6,169 nt of DNA, from NCBI GenBank assembly GCA_964250775.1, contig CAXUHK010000217.1:1-6169 (forward strand). Reading direction: 5' to 3'. Positions 1 through 6,169 of this stretch are shown here, in pieces (the first letter of the stretch is position 1; each line of letters begins with the position of its first letter). The notes under the pieces are model-generated. The model made no database searches. It saw only the letters and a list, made by a program, of their open reading frames with translations, and had not been told where the DNA came from. A program made the position numbers and the translations under genes. The stretch is from CAVRQM01 sp964250775 (GTDB taxonomy: Bacteria > Pseudomonadota > Alphaproteobacteria > Acetobacterales > Acetobacteraceae).

Positions 1-613
1 CGGCCCCGGCTGGCTCTGCGCGCTGGAACACAAGGCGGCGATGTTCGGCCGCGCCGCAGCAGCCGAGCAACGCCACGAACACCGCCGCCGCGACCAGATG
101 GCAGAAGAACAGCGACACGGTGCCGATGACGGCGATGCACAGGCGCCACCTGGCGCGGCCCGACGCCGCGACCCACGCCGCCAGCGCCGCCAGCGCCAGG
201 CCGATGCCCAGCAGGTAGTCGACCAAGCCCCAGAACAGCGCGCCGCCGGTGAACAACAGCGACGCCCATGCGATCTTGCCGGGATCGTAGGCCCGCAACG
301 CCGCCGCCAGCGCGCCGACCCCGCCCACGAAAGCGAGATAGGTAGCGATCAGGAATAACTGCGCCGCCAGGGCGGGAGCGAGGCCCAATTGCAGCAGGGC
401 CAGCATCCCGGCGTCCAGGGCCATGTTCGGCACCAGGAACGAGCCCAGGCGGTAGTATTGCGACCAGAACGGGTCGCCGCGCAGCATCGCCCCGACGATG
501 TGGACCCGCGCCAGGTGGTTCGGCCAGTCCTGCAACGGCGTGAGCGGGGCCGCCAGCAACGGCAGGCCGCCGAGCAGCACGAACAGCGCGGTGAGCCAGG
601 CGTCGCGCGGCAC
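1..613 (-). CDS. Multi-spanning membrane protein, C-terminus cut off by window edge
   Basis: This open frame on the minus strand has 204 codons in the window and runs off at base 1. I chose the GTG at 613-611, which follows the permease stop by 2 nt; no ATG lies nearby and no strong Shine-Dalgarno is visible, so translational coupling is likely. The product is very hydrophobic. A first membrane segment spans about residues 7-24, then comes a polar loop with PLQDWPNHLAR (26-36), then further segments around 64-83, 84-105, 114-148 and 158-187. The D-x-PNH-x-AR loop after the first helix resembles the first periplasmic loop of uncharacterised proteobacterial membrane proteins and, loosely, of GT-C glycosyltransferases, in which an acidic residue there is catalytic. 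That resemblance is from memory and no function is assigned. It shows no NIGxEG transporter motif, so it is not a third permease of this family. Its position suggests co-transcription with the importer. Confidence 0.75.
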   Translation of the reverse strand, partial: MPRDAWLTALFVLLGGLPLLAAPLTPLQDWPNHLARVHIVGAMLRGDPFWSQYYRLGSFLVPNMALDAGMLALLQLGLAPALAAQLFLIATYLAFVGGVGALAAALRAYDPGKIAWASLLFTGGALFWGLVDYLLGIGLALAALAAWVAASGRARWRLCIAVIGTVSLFFCHLVAAAVFVALLGCCGAAEHRRLVFQRAEPAGA

Positions 614-615
614 GG

Positions 616-1536
616 TCAAAGGATGCGGCGCACGCCTCGGCGCGAGCGGATGGCGTTCAGCACCAGGGCCACGACCGGCACCACGTACGGCACGGTCTGC
701 ATCAGCTCGCTGGGCAGGCCCAGCCCCTGCAGGCTGATCGCCAGCGCGTCGGCGGCGCCCAGCACCAACGAGGCGAGGAACGTGCCGACGGCCGCCCCGC
801 GCCCCATCACCTCCGCCGCAATGGCGATGTAGCCGCGTCCGGCCGACATGCCGCCAGCGAACCAGGTCACGTAGCCCATCGACAGGAACGCGCCCCCGGA
901 GGCGGCCAGGCCGCCCGACAACAGCAGCGCCGCGAGTTGCACCCGGCTGACCGACAGCCCGGCGATGCCGGCGGCCTCGGGGTTCTCGCCCACCGCGCGC
1001 AGCCGCAGGCCGAACGCCGTGCGGGTCAGCATGACGCCCACCAGCGGCACCGCCAGCAGCGCCGCCCAGGTCAGCACGTGCTGGTCGGCCAGGATCGGCC
1101 CGAGCACCGGCACCGGCAGCAGCCACGGCAACGTCACCTGCGGCAGCACCTTGCTCGGCAGGCTGCCCGACATGCCCTTGTCGCCCGTCAGGACATAGAG
1201 CAGCAGCACGGTGCCGCTGGCGGCGGCGAGGTTGATCGCGACCCCACTAAGGATCAGGTCGGCGCGCAGCACGTGCACCGCGAAGGCCAGCACGCCGCCG
1301 ATGGCCATGCCCACGGCGACCGCCGCCAGCAGGCCGAGCCAGGCGCTCCCCGACGCGGCGCTGGCGACCACGCCGGCGAACGCGCCGGCCAGCATGATGC
1401 CCTCGACGGCGATGTTGATGACGCCGGCGCGGTCGGAGACCAGCGCGCCCAATGCCGCCAGCAGGATCGGCGTGCTGACCCGCAGCGTGGTGGCGAAGAA
1501 CGACAGGCCGCCGAGATGCGCCAGCAGGCTGCTCAT
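616..1536 (-). CDS. BMP-type ABC importer, inner-membrane permease 2
   Basis: This 306-residue integral membrane protein belongs to the branched-chain amino acid/ribose-type permease family (BPD_transp_2), in the branch paired with BMP binding proteins (YufQ/NupQ-like). It should form half of the inner-membrane channel with permease 1. The family signature is clear: RAGVINIAVEGIMLAGAF at 37-54 matches the usual RaGvxNIGxEGxMLxGAF, with A in place of the second G. The cytoplasmic loop contacting the ATPase is AVGENPEAAGIAGLSV (181-196), followed by a Gly-rich helix (207-216). Membrane segments are spread through the chain, with the last near 282-295. The ATG at 1536-1534 overlaps the permease 1 stop as ATGA, which fixes the start and implies coupled translation. 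The reading frame continues upstream through permease 1 in another frame, but that part is spurious. The length is normal for the family. Confidence 0.95.
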   Translation of the reverse strand: MSSLLAHLGGLSFFATTLRVSTPILLAALGALVSDRAGVINIAVEGIMLAGAFAGVVASAASGSAWLGLLAAVAVGMAIGGVLAFAVHVLRADLILSGVAINLAAASGTVLLLYVLTGDKGMSGSLPSKVLPQVTLPWLLPVPVLGPILADQHVLTWAALLAVPLVGVMLTRTAFGLRLRAVGENPEAAGIAGLSVSRVQLAALLLSGGLAASGGAFLSMGYVTWFAGGMSAGRGYIAIAAEVMGRGAAVGTFLASLVLGAADALAISLQGLGLPSELMQTVPYVVPVVALVLNAIRSRRGVRRIL

Positions 1537-2597
1537 CCGGCCGTCGCCGCCGCTCGAGGGCGCGACAGCGCGCGCAACCGGGGGTTTTGCGTCAGCGCGG
1601 TCGCGGTCGCGAACAGGATGACCAGCGCCTGCACGATGCCCACGACCTCGCTCGGCACGTCGTAGTCGCGCGCCAGCAGGTCGCCGCCGACCTGCAGGTA
1701 GGACAGCGCCAGCGCCGCGGGTGGCACCAGCAGCGGGTTGTTGGCGGCCAGGATCGCCACCACCAGGCCGTTCCATCCGGTCCCGGTCAGGTCCTGCCAC
1801 TGGAAGCGCTGGTACATGCCCTGCAGCTCGACGGCGCCGCCGCCGGCCGCGATCAGGCCGCCGAGCCACTGCACGCTGCCGGCGACCAGGGTGGTCGGCA
1901 GGCCGAGATGGCGGGCGAAGCCAGGATTGGCGCCGACCACGCGCGCCATGTAGCCCCACCACGTCGCGAACAGCAGCCCGCCGCCCAGCAGGCACGCCGC
2001 GAGGCCGACCAGCGCCCCGGCATGGATGTGCGTGCCGGCCAGCAGGTTCGGCAGCCGGGCGGCGCGCGGCAGCCGGTACGACATCATCGCCCCGGCGTTG
2101 GGATCGCGCAGGAAATAGTTCAGAACGTAAAGGCCGAAATACAGCGCCGCATAGTTCAGCATCAGCGACGACACCAGCTCGCTGGCCCCGAACCGCGCCC
2201 GCAGCACGCCGGGCACCAGGCACACGACGCTGCCGGCCACCGCGCCGAGCAGCACCGGGTAGGTCTCAACCGTCCAGGACGGCGCCCAGGACGGCAGCGG
2301 CCACAGCAGGATCGCCACCGTGGCCCCGACGCCGCCGAGGAAGAACGAGCCTTCCGCGCCCAGGTTGAACATGCCGGCGCGGAACATCAGGCTGACCGCC
2401 AGCCCGGTGAACAGCAGCGGCGTCGCGGTCTCGACCACGTTGCCGATGTGCCGACGATCCGACACCGGGCCGCCCAGGAAGGTCGCGATCGCGGCCCACG
2501 GGTGCGGCAACGCCAGCGTCACCGGCACCAGCACGACCGCCACCACCGCGAGCAGCAACAGCACCGTGGTCGCGGCCTGCACTAGCCCCGCACGCAT
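1533..2597 (-). CDS. BMP-type ABC importer, inner-membrane permease 1
   Basis: This 354-residue permease is the longer of the two channel subunits (YufP/NupP-like, BPD_transp_2 family). It begins with a hydrophobic helix (about 9-30), then a periplasmic stretch. The conserved FRAGMFNLGAEGSFFLGG (72-89) is the family motif, usually FNIGAEGQ, with L for I and S for Q here. The ATPase-contacting loop is VGANPGFARHLGL (221-233), followed by the Gly-rich helix GGLIAAGGGAVELQG (246-260) and WNGLVVAILAANNP (275-288), which is typical of this branch. The start is the ATG at 2597-2595, 13 nt after the ATPase stop. No good Shine-Dalgarno precedes it; instead a four-codon ORF bridges the two genes. The stop overlaps the start of permease 2 (ATGA). 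The length, about 50 residues more than permease 2, is usual for this subunit. Confidence 0.95.
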   Translation of the reverse strand: MRAGLVQAATTVLLLLAVVAVVLVPVTLALPHPWAAIATFLGGPVSDRRHIGNVVETATPLLFTGLAVSLMFRAGMFNLGAEGSFFLGGVGATVAILLWPLPSWAPSWTVETYPVLLGAVAGSVVCLVPGVLRARFGASELVSSLMLNYAALYFGLYVLNYFLRDPNAGAMMSYRLPRAARLPNLLAGTHIHAGALVGLAACLLGGGLLFATWWGYMARVVGANPGFARHLGLPTTLVAGSVQWLGGLIAAGGGAVELQGMYQRFQWQDLTGTGWNGLVVAILAANNPLLVPPAALALSYLQVGGDLLARDYDVPSEVVGIVQALVILFATATALTQNPRLRALSRPRAAATAG

Positions 2598-2610
2598 CAG
2601 AGGGGGCGCA

Positions 2611-2611
<1 letters not shown>
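2597..2611 (-). other. Four-codon ORF (Met-Arg-Pro-Leu) linking ATPase and permease 1
   Basis: The ATPase stop TGA (2613-2611) is followed directly by TG, making an ATG at 2611-2609. That ATG opens a four-codon frame whose own TGA (2599-2597) overlaps the ATG of permease 1, again as TGATG. Two TGATG junctions therefore sit 14 nt apart, and a ribosome could terminate, reinitiate and terminate again before permease 1. A role as a re-initiation stepping stone is inference; in GC-rich DNA with frequent GATG such an arrangement can arise by chance. No independent product is proposed. Confidence 0.3.
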
Positions 2612-4201
<1,590 letters not shown>

Positions 4202-4213
4202 CGTGGGCGACAG

Positions 4214-5302
4214 TTACGGTCGGATCTTCGCGCGCAGCGCCTGCAGGTCGGCGGTGCTCATGCCGAGCGCGCTGGGCACGCGGACCTTGCCCGCCGCGAT
4301 GTCGCTCGACGCCTGGGTGACGCGGGCGCGCAGGTCGGCCGGCACCAGCTTCTTGTACACATCGTTGTCGACCAGGCCGACCGCGCCCTCGGCGATGCCC
4401 AGCGATTCCTCGTGGCCCACCGGCAGCTTGCCCGCCATCATCAGGTCGACGGCGCGCAGCAGGCTGACGTCGACGCGCTTCAGCACCGACGTCACCACGC
4501 GGTCGGCGGTGATCGGGTCGGTCGCGCGGAAGATCGCCGACTGGTCGCTGTCCACCCCGATGGCGTAGCGGTGCGTGTCCTTCGCCGCCGCGAGCTGCCC
4601 CAGACCCGCCTGGCCCGCCACGTTGAAGCCGATTCCGGTGCCGGTGCGGTACTGCGCCAGTGCCAGCTCCTTGCCCTTCGCCGCGTCGCTGAACGAGCCG
4701 ACATAGCTGACCGCGACGCGGGCCGCGGGATCGACCGCCTGCGCACCGGCGGCATAGCCGGTCAGGAAGTCGTTGATGACCGGGATGTCGAGGCCGCCCA
4801 GGAAACCGAGCGAGGTGCCCTCGGCAATGCCCGCCTTGATTAGACCCTGGCCCACCATGCCGGCCAGGTAGCTCGCCTCGTTCTGCTTGTAGGTGATCGA
4901 GTAGACGTTCTTGAACTCGCCGTGGCTGTAATCCATCGCGGCGTCGTAGATGGCGAAGGTCTTGCCCGGGTTCTCCGGCGCCAACTGGGTCATGATGTCG
5001 GTCATCTGGTAGGTGCCGGTGACGATCAGGTCCCAGTCCTGCGCCGCGATGTCTTCCGCCGTCGCCTGCCATTTCGATTGGTCGTAGCTCATCTCGATGA
5101 CTTTGGTGGTCACGGCGTCGCCATACTTGGCCTTAACCAGCGCGAAGCCGTTTGCCGCGGAGTCGAAGAACGACTTGTCGCCCAGGGTGCCGTCGATCAG
5201 CAGCACGAGCTTCTTGGGGCCTGCGGCGAGCGCCGGCGCGGAGGTTCCCGCGATCAGCGCCAGCGCCAGCGATGTCGAGAGCGTGCGGCGGGCGATACGC
5301 AT
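4214..5302 (-). CDS. BMP/PnrA-family periplasmic substrate-binding protein of the ABC importer
   Basis: This 362-residue protein captures the substrate in the periplasm and delivers it to the permeases. It starts with a Sec signal peptide: basic MRIARR, hydrophobic 9-20, and a likely cut after ALA (24-26) or Ala27. There is no lipobox Cys, unlike the Gram-positive and spirochaete lipoprotein members. The mature domain shows the family landmarks in order: LLIDGTLGDKSFFDSAANGF (34-53), EASYLAGMVGQ (142-152), LGGLDIPVINDFLTGYAAGA (168-187), FNVAGQAGLG (226-235), IGVDSDQ (248-254) and TSVLKRVD (271-278). In nucleoside-binding PnrA, an Asp and a Lys in these last two regions contact the ligand; both motifs are kept. 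The first motif has SFFD where many members have SFNQ, so the ligand may differ. The ATG at 5302 follows a weak AGGA 12 nt upstream. It is first in the operon. Nucleoside or related sugar is the likely ligand class, unproven. Confidence 0.95.
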   Translation of the reverse strand: MRIARRTLSTSLALALIAGTSAPALAAGPKKLVLLIDGTLGDKSFFDSAANGFALVKAKYGDAVTTKVIEMSYDQSKWQATAEDIAAQDWDLIVTGTYQMTDIMTQLAPENPGKTFAIYDAAMDYSHGEFKNVYSITYKQNEASYLAGMVGQGLIKAGIAEGTSLGFLGGLDIPVINDFLTGYAAGAQAVDPAARVAVSYVGSFSDAAKGKELALAQYRTGTGIGFNVAGQAGLGQLAAAKDTHRYAIGVDSDQSAIFRATDPITADRVVTSVLKRVDVSLLRAVDLMMAGKLPVGHEESLGIAEGAVGLVDNDVYKKLVPADLRARVTQASSDIAAGKVRVPSALGMSTADLQALRAKIRP

Positions 5303-5328
5303 GGCGGGTTCCGGTCCTGACCTGTTCG

Positions 5329-5348
5329 CGAAACGCTAGACTGTTTCG
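5329..5348. promoter_or_regulatory. Candidate operator: inverted repeat CGAAAC-N8-GTTTCG
   Basis: CGAAAC (5329-5334) and GTTTCG (5343-5348) are exact reverse complements separated by 8 bases. A further GTTCG at 5324-5328 resembles the same half-site. SorC/DeoR-type regulators bind dyad operators of about this size near their own gene and target operon. The repeat overlaps the proposed -10 of the importer operon, as a repressor site would. Assignment to the neighbouring regulator is inference. Confidence 0.4.
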
Positions 5349-5360
5349 TGCCGCGCGCAA
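5333..5360 (-). promoter_or_regulatory. Weak candidate promoter of the importer operon
   Basis: Read on the minus strand, TTGCGC (5360-5355) and TAGCGT (5338-5333) are spaced by 16 bases, placing a start about 25 bases before the binding-protein ATG. Only three of six -10 positions match the consensus, so this is a tentative sigma-70-type call. Confidence 0.2.
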
Positions 5361-5367
5361 ATCGGTG

Positions 5368-5397
5368 TTGACGCTGCGGTCACGCCATGTGAGGAAT
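5368..5397 (+). promoter_or_regulatory. Candidate promoter of the SorC-family regulator
   Basis: TTGACG (5368-5373) matches the -35 element well. A poor -10-like AGGAAT (5392-5397) follows at 18 bases. The TCAC-N5-GTGA repeat (5380-5392) lies between the two elements and could be a second protein-binding site. The -35 is convincing and the -10 is not. Confidence 0.3.
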
Positions 5398-5408
5398 TCT
5401 CTGCGTCC

Positions 5409-5413
5409 AAGGA
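5409..5413 (+). promoter_or_regulatory. Shine-Dalgarno of the regulator gene (AAGGA)
   Basis: AAGGA lies 9 bases before the ATG at 5423, in an A-rich leader. It supports that start: the frame is closed upstream by a TGA at 5390-5392 and offers no other usual start codon. It is the best ribosome-binding site in the window. Confidence 0.75.
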
Positions 5414-5422
5414 AAAAATTAC

Positions 5423-6169
5423 ATGCAGACGGTGGCCGGCGACTCCGGTCTGCTCGCGGAGGAGGAGGATGCGGCGCTCGCTACCCGGGCGGCGTGGCTG
5501 TACCACGCGGGCGGGCTGACGCAGGCCGACGTCGCCGGCCGGCTCGGCGTCACCAACGCCAAGGCGCACCGGCTGATCGGCCGCGCCACCCGCGCCGGGC
5601 TGGTGCGGGTGTTCGTCGAAGGCCCGATCGGCAACTGCATCGCGGCCGAGCAGGCGCTCTCCGACCGGCACGGACTGACGCATTGCCGCGTGGTGCCCAA
5701 CATCGACGACGGCGCGGTGCCGATGCAGACGCTGGGCATCGCCGCCGCGAGCTTCCTCAGGGACGTGCTGGCGCGCGGCGAGCACGACACGATCGGCGTG
5801 GGCCACGGCCGCACCATGGCATCGGCGGTGCACCATCTGCCGCGGATGCCGGCGCCCGGCCTGCGCCTGGTCAGCCTGCTCGGCGGCCTGCCGCGCCGCA
5901 TTCCCGCCAACCCGTACGAGGTCGTCGACCGCCTGGCGGAGAAGACCGGCGCCGATGCGTGGCTGCTGCCGGTGCCGATGTTCGCCGCCTCCGCCGCCGA
6001 CCGCGACGTGCTGCGTCGCCAGGCCGGCGTCGCCGACGCGCTGGCGATGGCTGGCCGCGCCGGCCTGTTGATGTTCGGCATCGGCGAGGTCAGGGCCGAG
6101 GCGTTCCTGGCGTTGGCCGAGGTGCTCGACGCGGCCGATGTCGAGCGCGTCCGGGGCCAGGGCGCCGAG
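5423..6169 (+). CDS. SorC/DeoR-type sugar-binding transcriptional regulator, C-terminus cut off
   Basis: This frame gives 249 codons and runs off the window; family members are around 315 residues, so roughly the last 60-70 are missing. An acidic N-terminus (13-16) leads into a helix-turn-helix: AAWLYHAGGLTQADVAGRLGVTNAKAHRLIGRATRAGLVRV (23-63), with the recognition helix around 43-52. The rest is the sugar-binding domain related to phosphosugar isomerases. Its hallmarks are IGVGHGRTM (124-132, usually GVSWGRTL), the NPYEVVDRLAEKTGA stretch (163-177) followed by LLPVPMFA (181-188), and LLMFGIGEV (215-223). Known members bind phosphorylated sugars; Bacillus DeoR, of this family, senses deoxyribose-5-phosphate and controls nucleoside use. 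Divergent from the importer, it probably controls it and itself. Whether it represses or activates cannot be told, and the effector is unknown. Confidence 0.92.
   Translation, partial: MQTVAGDSGLLAEEEDAALATRAAWLYHAGGLTQADVAGRLGVTNAKAHRLIGRATRAGLVRVFVEGPIGNCIAAEQALSDRHGLTHCRVVPNIDDGAVPMQTLGIAAASFLRDVLARGEHDTIGVGHGRTMASAVHHLPRMPAPGLRLVSLLGGLPRRIPANPYEVVDRLAEKTGADAWLLPVPMFAASAADRDVLRRQAGVADALAMAGRAGLLMFGIGEVRAEAFLALAEVLDAADVERVRGQGAE

Larger units (their letters stand above)
5303..5422. promoter_or_regulatory. Divergent intergenic control region
   Basis: These 120 bases separate the binding-protein gene (minus) from the regulator gene (plus) and must hold both promoters. They are visibly more A/T-rich than the genes, especially 5393-5422. 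The region includes a CGAAAC/GTTTCG inverted repeat, an 8-base palindrome TTCGCGAA (5325-5332), a TCAC-N5-GTGA repeat (5380-5392) and an EcoRI-type GAATTC (5394-5399). Divergent placement next to a SorC-family regulator is the common arrangement for local control. Confidence 0.8.

Noticed and set aside
616..2223. A long 535-codon frame that would extend permease 2 upstream through permease 1
   Set aside because: Only the last 306 residues resemble a permease. The extra N-terminal part is Arg/Gly-rich and overlaps permease 1 out of frame, and the ATG at 1536 with its ATGA overlap is the natural start.
1587..2585. A 332-codon plus-strand open frame opposite permease 1
   Set aside because: It is the mirror of a well-supported permease gene. 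It is rich in Arg, Gln and His, has no recognisable motif and comes from third-position GC bias.
5461..5471. GGAGGAGGATG, which looks like a strong Shine-Dalgarno and start inside the regulator
   Set aside because: The ATG at 5469 is out of frame with the regulator and opens only about 16 codons. The GAG repeats encode the acidic Glu run in the regulator's N-terminus.
5419..6081. Minus-strand open frames opposite the SorC-family regulator
   Set aside because: The plus-strand frame has a clear helix-turn-helix, sugar-binding motifs and an AAGGA site. The opposite frames have none of these.

Overview
The window is high-GC DNA, with nearly every third codon position G or C. It looks like a draft-assembly scaffold from a Gram-negative proteobacterium. 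The periplasmic binding protein has a plain Sec signal peptide and no lipobox cysteine, which argues against a Gram-positive host. The composition and the type of SorC-family regulator lean towards Alphaproteobacteria, but that is an inference and nothing here fixes the genus.

Reading leftwards on the minus strand from about 5300, the window holds a complete BMP/PnrA-type ABC importer operon in the usual order. It runs periplasmic binding protein (5302-4214), double ATP-binding protein (4201-2611), inner-membrane permease 1 (2597-1533) and inner-membrane permease 2 (1536-616). A partial multi-spanning membrane protein of unknown function (613 to beyond base 1) follows. Junctions are tight (12 nt, 13 nt, 4-nt overlap, 2 nt), so all five genes are probably one transcript. 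The relatives of this transporter carry nucleosides or related sugar compounds. The substrate here cannot be read from the sequence.

On the plus strand, diverging from the operon across a 120-base intergenic region, is the start of a SorC/DeoR-type sugar-binding transcriptional regulator (5423 to beyond 6169). The intergenic region carries a candidate operator (CGAAAC-N8-GTTTCG, 5329-5348), weak candidate promoters both ways and a good Shine-Dalgarno for the regulator. The simplest reading is a phosphosugar-responsive regulator controlling uptake of a nucleoside or sugar whose breakdown yields that phosphosugar.

The ATPase gene is interrupted by an assembly defect: ten Ns at 3865-3874 beside about 50 bases that are almost pure G/C. 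Removing 3814-3874 joins the two halves into one 509-residue protein of normal family length, so the apparent frameshift is probably not biological.

I see no RNA genes, mobile elements, CRISPR arrays or clear terminators. The window is mostly an ordinary transport operon. The points worth a second look are the membrane protein attached to its end, the operator candidate, a four-codon coupling ORF between ATPase and permease, and the gap artefact.
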